Assembly: GCA_020796225.1 (NCBI GenBank)
Contig: CM036771.1
Coordinates: 25,003,176-25,067,175 of the forward strand
Reading direction: 5' to 3'
DNA: 64,000 bases
DNA from: Arion vulgaris
Lineage: Eukaryota; Mollusca; Gastropoda; Stylommatophora; Arionidae
Shown here: piece after piece, positions 52,032 to 61,410 of the stretch
Numbering within the stretch: position 1 is the stretch's first letter
Layout of the letters: every line of letters begins with the position of its first letter
The notes under the pieces: generated by a model
What the model was told of the DNA's origin: nothing
The model's input: the letters and a program-made list of their open reading frames with translations, nothing else
The model's database searches: none
Translations under genes and position numbers: made by a program

Positions 52032-53006
52032 CAGGGAACTATGGGGTGGTAAGTTAAGATAAGTTTTACTCTGTCAGAGTTAGTAGTGCTATGCTGACTG
52101 GTAAGGGCCTGCTGGCGAGTGATTTTCTGAACTCGATGCATAGCCGAGACAAGCACCCTCTCCGGGTATAGGCGCCTACGAAAGAAATCAAGCATCTCGC
52201 GAGATCTCTCAAGAAAATCATCGTCCTCACTACAAAGGCGACGAAGGCGTAAGAGCTGCGAGAATGGCAAAGAGTCACGACAAGCCCGGGGATGGGAAGA
52301 AGTATAGAGGAGAAACTATGTGCATCAGTAGGCTTGTAATATACTGATGTAGTGATAGCGGATAGGCGTAAGGTGATAGTAATGTCAAGAAAGTTGACAC
52401 AAGTAGTGGAGATGTTAGAAGTAAAACGAATAGAAGGGTTGAAAACATTAATGAAATTAATGAAGCGCGACAAATCGGCTTCAGGCATATCAGTGATGCC
52501 AATACAGTCATCAATGTATCTGTGATAGACAGACGGAAGGGGGCCATCATATGTAGTCCATACTAGGTGTTCAAGATAACCCATGAATAGACAAGCATAA
52601 CTAGGTCCCATTTTAGTACCCATGGCAACCCCACTGATCTGCTCAAAGAATTGGTCATTAAACTGAAAGGAGTTAAGAGTGAGAACTAGTTCCGCAAGAC
52701 GAAGGAGAGCAGAAGTTGACACAAGTGGATTAGTTCTCCTATTGAGAAAGAACTGGAGAGCTATAAGGCCGTCAGGATGAGGTATAGAAGTGTACAATGA
52801 GCACACATCAAGGAGGAAGAGACGGTAGGTTCTCTCGGTAGCAACTCAATGGTAGAAAAGACAGACAAAGCGTGGTTTGTATCCTTCAAAAATGACGGGA
52901 GTGTGGTGACTATGGGATTAAAGATGCTATCAAGGAATTCGGAGATGTGTTCCGTAGGGCAAGAGCAAGCAGAAACGATAGGCCTACCGGGATTGTGGAG
53001 TTTATG
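52028..53006 (-). pseudogene. Penelope-like reverse transcriptase of element 2, truncated and frameshifted
   Basis: From about 53006 downward: KLHNPGRPIVSACSCPTEHI, then a shift, then frame 52066-52806: SLYTSIPHPDG, MGTKMGPSYA at 62-71, YIDD at 97-100, VNFLDITIT. After TDAHSF the protein continues in frame 52028-52270 (QLLRLRRLCSEDDDFLERSR). The N-terminal ADKGGA block seen in element 1 is missing. Confidence 0.86.
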
Positions 53007-53543
53007 GAGGTCACAGCCATCCGATCATGTTCCTCGGATGATCGCAGTCGATTTGCTCTGGAGAATCGGTTGATTTCTTTGTATGGTACCTTGCGACCAC
53101 GCGGGCTCAACGTATTACATTCTTATGCTTCTTAGTACTTTCTCTTCCCATGCTTTGTAATCTATATGGGTATATGTTGCATGTATTCATGTTATATTCC
53201 ATTCTTATGCTTCTTAGTACTTTCTCTTCCCATGCTTTGTAATCTATATGGGTATATGTTGCATGTATTCAAGTTATATATTTACTAGATGTTTCATTGT
53301 TTCTTTTCCTTTCTATTTCTAGTTTTTAATGTGTGTTTTTGTGTTACATTTATTTCGTTATTCGTTTTTATTCCAGATTTTCCTTAGATACGTTTGTATT
53401 TGGTCGTCCATTTGTGTTTCATTTTAATTTGTCACTCCTGTTTGTTCGTTTGCTTGATAAAGGCCTTGTTGGTCGAAACGTTGCTGTTTTTGTCATTGTT
53501 TTTGTAATTTGTAAAACTACAGTACTTTGTAATTACGTGTTTA

Positions 53544-53662
53544 ACCATGGTTATCGTGTTTCTATAGTCTAGTTTATATCGACCGTCTAACCACGGTTAT
53601 CGTGTTTCTATAGTCTAGTTTATATCGACCGTCTAACCACGGTTATCGTGTTTCTATATCCT
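53544..53662. repeat. 46-bp array, right part, about 2.6 copies
   Basis: Continuation of the unit from 50624-50999 (accatggttatcgtgtttct). It shows that the array existed before element 2 inserted. Confidence 0.95.
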
Positions 53663-53736
53663 GTTTCTATAGCGTGTTTCTAGTGTTGCTTCATACATGT
53701 TTTCCAATTATAATATCCTTACTTGATATAATAATA

Positions 53737-53925
53737 ATAATAATGATAATTCCTCTTGTACAATTTTACGTAACAAAGGACATGTAAGCAATTTCTCCAT
53801 ACCGCTCTATCATGGACAACTCGTTTAGTCTCCTCCATGGAACTGAGACCGATATTTCTTGCCTCTCTCAGCAAAGTTTGTTTCAAGGTCTCCTTAGGTT
53901 GTCCTATCTAAATTGTAATACCACT
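53737..53925 (-). mobile_element. LINE-G C-terminus and (ATT)n tail
   Basis: + strand: (ata)n, attcctcttgtacaatttta, then ccataccgctctatcatgga, ctcctccatggaactgagac, cctctctcagcaaagtttgt. Inverse of 16960-17110. The tail direction fits retroposition. Confidence 0.78.
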
Positions 53926-53994
53926 GAAGATCTTCTTCTTTGTCTCTCTCGTGTTGAAGTCAAATTTTAAATGTCCAACCCATTTCATATGTTG

Positions 53995-54250
53995 TGCAGT
54001 TCATAAAAGAACAACATATTAAAAGGTTTGGACACCTGACAAGAATGCCCTGGTATCGCATACCACAGAGAGCCACACAGAAAAAGTATAACGAGTACAA
54101 AGCAAGAGGAAGATGGAGCGGTGCATCAATACGAGCTTTCCGAAAATGAATATCAGCTTACAATATGCCTTAAAACAAGCATACATGAGATCACTACATC
54201 CCCCTCCCCTAGCACTTCTATAAAGAAGTAAATGGTGAAAGAGAAGAAGA
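53995..54250 (+). mobile_element. LINE C-terminal fragment
   Basis: Translation: FIKEQHIKRFGHLTRMPWYR, then IPQRATQKKYNEYKARGRW, and after a shift KEVNGEREEENN. The IK.FGH..R...Y..P..A block is a LINE C-terminus, related to 55815. Confidence 0.7.
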
Positions 54251-54852
54251 AAACAACGCCTGCTCCTGCTTCACAAGCTAACTGTCCTGTCTGATTCTAC
54301 ATCTTCGATCTATAATTCAGAATTGATATATCTTTGAAGTGCTTCACCTGATATATTTTATGGTGATTTCTTCTCCTATTCCTATGCTTTTTTGTCTAAT
54401 TTAGTCTGTTATGCTTCCGAATTTCTCTCTATTGATCTCTTGCTTAGTTCATAGTCTACATTTTATTGTTTGATCCAACTAGTCTGCGTGTTTCTTCTAA
54501 CCTCTTATTCTTTAATATGACGACGGCTTCCCAAACTTTGCTTGATCCCCTTTTAAATACATTTTGCTGTCGCGAACCCATAAAAGTTTCTATATATGAA
54601 AATGGAGATGAATTAATTAACTTTATGTTACAATAGTAAACAATGTTATCAAACTGCGGCAAACTTCAAATGATCTTTCATTTTGTCCTGTCAGATATTT
54701 AGACTCCGGTATGGTCGGGTCCTTTAATTATGCAGGGAAGCTAGTTTACCTCTGCTTTTATACATATTAAACACGTTATTTTTCTGTTTGAAATGTCAAA
54801 GATCATAATATTTCTTCATGCGCTTGAGGTCTTCTTGTGAGTACGTCGCGGT
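54251..54852. other. Unassigned
   Basis: No recognisable frame, repeats or promoter. Confidence 0.4.
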
Positions 54853-54893
54853 CCCCGGGGCTTCACCGACCCCAGTTTGGGAAACGCTGCTGT
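54853..54893 (-). mobile_element. Solo hAT-like terminus
   Basis: cttcaccgaccccagtttgg then gaaacgctgctgt is the inverse of cagcgtttcccaaactgggg, the family-2 hAT end. No partner terminus found nearby. Confidence 0.6.
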
Positions 54894-55469
54894 AATCTCT
54901 TACTGATATCTGGTTCAGTCGTTACTTAACTTTTATACCGTTAGTATCATTGACAGTACCTTGTTCCACGTAACGACCCGTAAACATCCTTTGTCTCTTC
55001 TTAGTCAAAGCACGCGGGTGGGGGTGTGGAACATATAGCAACCATTTGATTAGTGTTAATCTAATGGTCGTAGTAAAACATCAAATACTCCTGACATTCT
55101 AAGAATGTATACCCTATTTTATCTGTTCAACTTCTATTCTGCTATCTTATTATCTGCTACTTAACTTCTAACAAGTCTGCTAACTATTCGTTGGGTTTCC
55201 TCTTGGCCATGTGTTCAATGTATCCTATAACAGATCTAGATCTGAGTAAAGCACGTACTGGTGGTCAATTTTCTATACCACATCAGACACTTCCAGACTT
55301 ATTTAGCACGAACTAATGATAGACGTTGTCCAAACTAAAGGTTAAAACGTTTCAAGTCTTTGAGGTCATTCAAAGGGATAGAGTGACCTTACTTGATTGT
55401 CCATTGTCTGTGTCAATATAGCGGTTGACATGCACTTGTCTGTGTGTCGCCTTGGCTCGTAAGCAGAGG
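54894..55469. other. Unassigned
   Basis: No recognisable feature. Confidence 0.4.
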
Positions 55470-55705
55470 AAATGATAGATTAACTGAAGAAAACTGTAAA
55501 GAAATGATACAATAACTGAAGAAAAATGTCAAGAAATGATACATTAATTGTAGAAAACTGTAAAGAAATGATACAATAACTGTAGAAAACTGTAAAGAAA
55601 TGATACATTAATTGTAGAAAACTGTAAAGAAATGATACAATAACTAAAGAAAACTGTAAAGAAATGTGCAATAGCTGAAGAAAACTGTAAAGAAATGATA
55701 CAATA
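55470..55705. repeat. 33-bp minisatellite, about 7 copies
   Basis: Unit: aatgatacaataactgaaga, then aaactgtaaagaa. Variants attaattgtag and ataactgtag. The 126-codon minus frame across it is due to the 33-bp period. Confidence 0.92.
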
Positions 55706-55814
55706 ACAAAAAAAAAGTAATGAGATGTTACAGAAAAATATAAGTGTTTTGTATACTTATAATATATAACCGATTGTGAAATGAAGACATCATGAAATAA
55801 GTGTGTAGACCATC

Positions 55815-57480
55815 GATACTGAACTTCGTCAAGAAACAACAAATCAAATGGTTGAGCCAAATAAGCCGACTACCAACAGACAGTGCGCCTCAAAAAGCAA
55901 TGTTACTTCGATTGATGGATACAAAGCAAAATGCAAAAAGCAATGTTACTTCGATTGATGGATACAAAGCAAAATGCAAAAAACAATGTTACTTGATTGA
56001 TGGATACAAAGCAAAATGCAAAAAGCAATGTTACTTCGATTGATGGATACAAAGCAAAATGCAAAAAGCAATGTTACTTCGATTGATGGATACAAAGCAA
56101 AATGCAAAAAAGCAATAGTTACTTCGATTGATGGATACAAAGCAAAATGCAAAAAGCAATAGTTACTTCGATTGATGGATACAAAGCAAAATGCAAAAAA
56201 GCAATAGTTACTTCGATTGATGGATACAAAGCAAAATGCAAAAAGCAATAGTTACTTCGATTGATGGATACAAAGCAAAATGCAAAAAGCAATAGTTACT
56301 TCGATTGATGGATACAAAGCAAAATGCAAAAAAGCAATAGTTACTTCGATTGATGGATACAAAGCAAAATGCAAAAAGCAATAGTTACTTCGATTGATGG
56401 ATACAAAGCAAAATGCAAAAAGCAATAGTTACTTCGATTGATGGATACAAAGCAAAATGCAAAAAAGCAATAGTTACTTCGATTGATGGATACAAAGCAA
56501 AATGCAAAAAAGCAATAGTTACTTCGATTGATGGATACAAAGCAAAATGCAAAAAGCAATAGTTACTTCGATTGATGGATACAAAGCAAAATGCAAAAAG
56601 CAATAGTTACTTCGATTGATGGATACAAAGCAAAATGCAAAAAGCAATAGTTACTTCGATTGATGGATACAAAGCAAAATGCAAAAAGCAATAGTTACTT
56701 CGATTGATGGATACAAAGCAAAATGCAAAAAACAATAGTTACTTGATTGATGGATACAAAGCAAAATGCAAAAAAGCAATAGTTACTTCGATTGATGGAT
56801 ACAAAGCAAAATGCAAAAAGCAATAGTTACTTCGATTGATGGATACAAAGCAAAATGCAAAAAGCAATAGTTACTTCGATTGATGGATACAAAGCAAAAT
56901 GCAAAAAGCAATGTTACTTCGATTGATGGATACAAAGCAAAATGCAAAAAGCAATAGTTACTTCGATTGATGGATACAAAGCAAAATGCAAAAAGCAATA
57001 GTTACTTCGATTGATGGATACAAAGCAAAATGCAAAAAAGCAATAGTTACTTCGATTGATGGATACAAAGCAAAATGCAAAAAAGCAATAGTTACTTCGA
57101 TTGATGGATACAAAGCAAAATGCAAAAAGCAATAGTTACTTCGATTGATGGATACAAAGCAAAATGCAAAAAAGCAATAGTTACTTCGATTGATGGATAC
57201 AAAGCAAAATGCAAAAAGCAATAGTTACTTCGATTGATGGATACAAAGCAAAATGCAAAAAGCAATAGTTACTTCGATTGATGGATACAAAGCAAAATGC
57301 AAAAAAGCAATAGTTACTTCGATTGATGGATACAAAGCAAAATGTCGACCACGCAAAAGGTGGATCTCAGAGACCAAGAAAGACAATTGTTTATGAAGCG
57401 CACATAAAAACACGTTCCAGAACTCTCTTCTTATCCTGACCCAGTGAGGCAAAACAAGATTGGAGAAAGAAAGAAAAAAG
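55815..57480 (+). mobile_element. LINE C-terminus split by a 44-bp array
   Basis: Before the array: ILNFVKKQQIKWLSQISRLP, then TDSAPQKAMLLRLMDTKQNA. After the array: GYKAKCRPRKRWISETKKDN. IKW..QISR.P.D..P.KA and RPRKRW are adjacent blocks in intact LINE C-termini (compare 8043-8340), so the array lies in the short spacer between them. Confidence 0.78.
55892..57343. repeat. 44-bp array, about 33 copies, inside a LINE frame
   Basis: Unit: gcaatagttacttcgattga, then tggatacaaagcaaaatgca, aaaa. The left five copies read gcaatgttac (without ag); copies further right read gcaatagttac. Length varies 43/44 at the A run. The repeated minus frames (FAFCFVSINRSNYC) are artefacts. Confidence 0.96.
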
Positions 57481-57536
57481 AAAGATATTAACGATAGTTT
57501 AGCCGTGCATATTTTCTATTGATTGCATAATCTCTT

Positions 57537-58108
57537 CCTTGAGTGTCTGTGATATTTGTATATGAACATTTCATAACATACATAGATTCTATTTGATATG
57601 ACAGATGTAGTATCCTTGTTGAGTAGCTGTGATATTTTATATGAACATTTCATAACATGCACAGCTTCTATTTGATATGACAGATGTAGTATCCTTGTTG
57701 AGTAGCTGTGATATTTTATATGACCATTTCATAACATACATAGCTTCTATTTGATATGACAGATGTAGTATCCTTGTTGAGTAGCTGTGATATTTGTATA
57801 TGACCATTTCATAACATGCACAGCTTCTATTTGATATGACAGATGTAGTATCCTTGTTGAGTAGCTGTGATATTTGTATATGAACATTTCATAACATGCA
57901 CAGCTTCTATTTGATATGACAGATGTAGTATCCTTGTTGAGTAGCTGTGATATTTGTATATGAACATTTCATAACATGCACAGCTTCTATTTGATATGAC
58001 AGATGTAGTATCCTTGTTGAGTAGCTGTGATATTTTATATGACCATTTCATAACATACATAGCTTCTATTTGATATGACAGATGTAATATCCTTGTTGAG
58101 TGGCTGTG
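57537..58108. repeat. 80-bp minisatellite, about 7 copies
   Basis: Unit: cttctatttgatatgacaga, tgtagtatccttgttgagta, gctgtgatatttgtatatga, acatttcataacatgcacag. Alternating variants ttttatatg/tttgtatatg and catgcacag/catacatag. The left copy is diverged. Confidence 0.94.
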
Positions 58109-58227
58109 ATGACAAGAAAGTGCATTTTCCTCTCTCGCGATCACCTCCAAATCCGATGTACCGGACCTCCCCATAAATTATATTCATGTATAAATCTGAT
58201 TCATGCAGCTTTAGCATTGATGTGTTC

Positions 58228-58405
58228 TACGTCACAACTTCAGCACCATTTGGAGCTCTGGTGCTTATCCTTCGGCGATGTGTCCGGTTTCAGACAGTGT
58301 TTACTCGGTTCGCTCTCCGTTCTGTAGCCATCTAGTGTTTTTACGGTGTGCGGTAGCTAGCCTCGCACCCAACCTCCTCTGTGGCCTCTTACGACATCCT
58401 ATGAT
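58228..58405 (-). mobile_element. LINE-L 5' module joined to family K sequence
   Basis: Minus strand: gtcgtaagaggccacagagg, then gctagctaccgcacaccgta and aaaacactagatggctacag (LINE-L 5' module as at 15900-15800), passing directly into aacggagagcgaaccgagta and caccagagctccaaatggtg (family K, as at 29190). Confidence 0.68.
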
Positions 58406-58427
58406 CTCAGGAAAAAGTATTCATGTG

Positions 58428-58500
58428 TCTAGGTCTGGATTCGAAACCCCGAAGTTCAGTACAACAGGCAAACGGCTTAACCACTTCGACATTGAGACCT
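58428..58500 (-). mobile_element. SINE-A head fragment
   Basis: From 58500 on the minus strand: ggtctcaatgtcgaagtggt (A box) and tttcgaatccagacc (B box). Only the tRNA-like head and about ten bases more. Confidence 0.7.
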
Positions 58501-58795
58501 CCGAAGTTAGTCATGCTATCATTTATTCGTTTCGATTCGTTCTCTTCTGGTAGAGTCACAACTTTCGTCACTTGATTAATTGCTCTCCCAGCTTAGGCCA
58601 TTAACGACATGGTACGCTTGATTCTCGTTCCGTTAACATCATTAGTATTCTTGTTCAGGTAAAAAAAAATTTAAACCAAAACACTGGAAAAGTGGAAAAT
58701 TAAAAATATGTGAGTCCTGTTCTCACTTGGGCACGGATAGGTAGTTGGTCTCCAGATTAGTCCATAGTGGTTTGCCAGTCAAATGTATCATTCTC
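58501..58795. other. Unassigned
   Basis: No feature seen; an A-rich run at 58660. Confidence 0.35.
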
Positions 58796-59090
58796 TCACA
58801 ACAAATATGCAATCGTTTGTCCTCTATGCAGAAGTCGTGCCGTCATACGACGGCTGTCAACTTTCACAAATGGCAGTGACCACGAACTTCTCTGGAGACC
58901 AGGGGTCAGACAAGGGTGACATCCATGTATGACAGCGAGCACCCCCTGCTCATCATACACGGGAGAGTCCAGCAGTCGGCCCTTATCTGCTACCGTCTCC
59001 GTGCGAAATGAAGAGCAGAAAAACATGGCATATCTATGTCCAGGAAGGCACGTTTTGTTTCTTAGTGTTGTCTTGGAATGTCAGTGACGT
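58796..59090 (-). CDS. Candidate non-repeat coding frame or exon, function unknown
   Basis: The minus frame ending at 58796 is open for about 100 codons counting upstream of the first ATG (59024): TTLRNKTCLPGHRYAMFFCS, then SFRTETVADKGRLLDSPVYD, EQGVLAVIHGCHPCLTPGLQ. It is GC-richer than its surroundings, has no second copy in the window and no LINE motif. No convincing splice sites or domain. It could be an exon, an old element fragment or chance. Confidence 0.22.
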
Positions 59091-59399
59091 CACATTCTAA
59101 CTTATGCTATTATTTAGACCTAAAAAAAAAAAATATGAATCAACTGTGACGGACTCTTATCTAAACAATCAGATCTGAAACAATGTTACAATATAACTAA
59201 TTAGATGGTGTACAATGTTGATGTTTTATATTCTCAAACTCTTTTCATTAATCCTTCTGAAATAACTTGTGCCATATGTGACAATATTCCAATATGTTAT
59301 AGAAATCTGAACTAAGCTAACAATCCAAATATATGCTTTCAAGAATTAGCATTTTTACAGAAAGTGCAGTGAAATGCTGGCAATGTGTTACAAATAATG
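59091..59399. other. Unassigned AT-rich stretch
   Basis: No frame or family match recognised. Confidence 0.35.
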
Positions 59400-59850
59400 T
59401 GTTAAAAACAAAAACTCCCTTAGTTGCACGTTGGTGATCAAGTAGAGATATCATTTTCATTTTTGTCGCTGGACACCTAGGAGCAAGTGACAATGAACTA
59501 GTTGACAGATTAGCTGACATTACTATGATATCAGGGACCTGTGTGACATTACTATGATATCAGAGGGACATGTGACTGACATGACTATGATATCAGAGGG
59601 ACCTGTGGCTGACATGACTACGATATCAGAGGGACGTACAAAGGACCTGCAATGGGACGAAACTACATTCTTGACTAATTTAGAGGAGTCTTTCCGAGCA
59701 GAGGAGTTTTATGATCTATGGCATCCCAGGAAATAAAAAGGTTGACAAATTTGCTGAGAGGAGCCTAACACATCACCACCCAACATAAAGCTTTACAGAA
59801 GCAAAGACTCTCAGGAAACAATACAGGAAAATGTCAAGAATACTAGTTTT
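59400..59850 (+). mobile_element. LINE RNase H fragment with local tandem duplication
   Basis: 59460-59530 translates FIFVAGHLGASDNELVDRLA then DI: a variant of the W.PGH.G..GNE.VDRLA motif. Later GIPGNKKVDKFAERSLTHHH-like sequence at about 59720-59780 repeats the same motif. Between them is a four-copy duplication (59510-59640). Broken. Confidence 0.7.
59510..59640. repeat. About 33-bp direct repeat, 4 copies, in LINE RNase H
   Basis: gctgacatgactatgatatc, then agagggacctgtg. The first copy starts at the ctgaca of the LADI codons, so the LINE supplied the founder. Confidence 0.85.
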
Positions 59851-59899
59851 TTTTAAATAATTGACATCAATTCTTCATTTGTATATAACGTATAGTGTG

Positions 59900-60925
59900 G
59901 GAGTCTTTGAGGCGAAGTGGTTAAGACGTTGTCTTGTGTTTGAAAGATCGTGAGATCGAATATGGACCATATCGTTCTATTCATGAGTGCACATTTTTCA
60001 GATATCGTTAAGATTGATGCTAGATCTTCTGAGTTTGCGCTGTGTGTCGTACTTTCAGCAAGTGACATGCCATTTTTACGAAGAGGTAATCAGTTATACA
60101 GTGTCAAACAAACAGTAGAGTGAAGGAAATCAGTTATACAGTGTCAAACAAACAGTAGAGTGAAGGAAATCAGTTATACAGTGTCAAACAAACAGTAGAG
60201 TGAAGGAAATCAGTTATACAGGGTAAAACAAACAGTAGATTGAAGGAAATCAGTTATACAGGGTAAAACAAACAGTAGAGTGAAGGAAATCAGTTATACA
60301 GGGTAAAACAAACAGTAGATTGAAGGAAATCAGTTATACAGTGTCAAACAAACAGTAGAGTGAAGGAAATCAGTTATACAGGGTAAAACAAACAGTAGAG
60401 TGAAGGAAATCAGTTATACAGTGTCAAACAAACAGTAGAGTGAAGGAAATCAGTTATACAGGGTAAAACAAACAGTAGAGTGAAGGAAATCAGTTATACA
60501 GTGTCAAACAAACAGTAGAGTGAAGGAAATCAGTTATACAGTGTCAAACAAACAGTAGATTGAAGGAAATCAGTTATACAGTGTCAAACAAACAGTAGAG
60601 TGAAGGAAATCAGTTATACAGTGTAAAACAAACAGTAAAGTGAAGGAAATCAGTTATACAGTGTAAAACAAACAGTAGAGTGAAGGAAATCAGTTATACA
60701 GTGTAAAACAAACAGTAGAGTGAAGGAAATCAGTTATACAGTGTAAAACAAACAGTAGAGTGAAGAAAATCAGTTATACAGTGTAAAACAAACAGTAGAG
60801 TGAAGGAAATCAGTTATACAGTGTAAAACAAACAGTAGAGTGAAGGAAATCAGTTATACAGTGTAAAACAAACAGTAGAGTGAAGTCCAAGCTTTCATCT
60901 TTAGACACTTGATAAGGTGCATTGT
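59900..60925 (+). mobile_element. SINE-A copy with 40-bp array in its 3' body
   Basis: Head ggcgaagtggttaagacgtt (A box, 59910) and cgtgagatcgaatatggacc (B box). Body ttctgagtttgcgctgtgtg and gacatgccatttttacgaag at 60065. Then the array. Then gtgaagtccaagctttcatc then tttagac, which corresponds to gtgcaatgaagtcaatcctt then cgacttta at 47698. The element continues on the far side of the array. Confidence 0.82.
60081..60880. repeat. 40-bp array, exactly 20 copies, grown inside SINE-A
   Basis: Unit: tgaaggaaatcagttataca, then gtgtcaaacaaacagtagag. 800 bp with no indel. It corresponds to the SINE-A 3' segment gagccatatggggtaaaatc, cggtgcaatgaag. Three variants are arranged in zones: gtgtcaaac first, gggtaaaac mixed in the middle, gtgtaaaac through the last third. 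Confidence 0.95.
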
Positions 60926-61148
60926 CAGTCTGACACGCTAACAGTCTGTCAAGTTGGAATATTTGTCATTACTCTTGCAAGTTATAAAACAGTGTCAAAT
61001 TTAGATTTAATCTTTCATCTGACCTTAATCAAAACAGCATATAATATTTTAGTCATAGTGTTGATTTTAGTCAAGGCATAAACTGCTATTCTAGTTAGAG
61101 TATCATAGTTTTGATTTAGTACAGATATCACATTGCAATGAGAGTATT
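60926..61148. other. Unassigned
   Basis: No feature recognised. Confidence 0.35.
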
Positions 61149-61410
61149 TCTTCTTCCAACTCTCCATGTCAAACCCTTGTTAACCCCTCTTTGCGATATG
61201 CATGTGATCTGAGCCTAAGAGCGATTGTACGTTGTGTCAGTTATGCGCCTACAAGTAGGCGAGCACGTCCGATGTATGCGACGCTTTTTATTTACAATGG
61301 TAGATTTGTGAGGACCCTACCTCAGACATCTTATACGACATGTCTTGTAGGTCGCAGTGTTACTATTATTTGCTCCCCATGCGAACCCCGGCAGCAGATG
61401 GGCAGAAATT
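61149..61410 (-). mobile_element. SINE-C copy
   Basis: ttcttcttccaactctccat, cgatatgcatgtgatctgag, gcgcctacaagtaggcgagc, ttgtaggtcgcagtgttact, ccccggcagcagatgggcag. Full head. It abuts the 33-bp array. Confidence 0.82.

Larger units (their letters stand above)
51000..53543 (-). mobile_element. Penelope-like element 2 with inverted partial copy, inside a tandem array
   Basis: About 2.5 kb, coding on the minus strand. The right arm (53006-53543, plus) repeats the end of the endonuclease and the 3'UTR found inverted at 51005-51580. The element is 5'-truncated within the RT; the last RT sequence (KLHNPGRPIVSACSC) lies next to the inverted arm at about 53006. accatggtta occurs on both sides (50990-50999 and 53544-53553). 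Same overall design as element 1 but an independent insertion, with sequence divergence between them. Confidence 0.9.

Noticed and set aside
55946..57221. Series of minus-strand hydrophobic repeat proteins
   Set aside because: Translations of the 44-bp array; each has the same sequence and ends with unit length changes.
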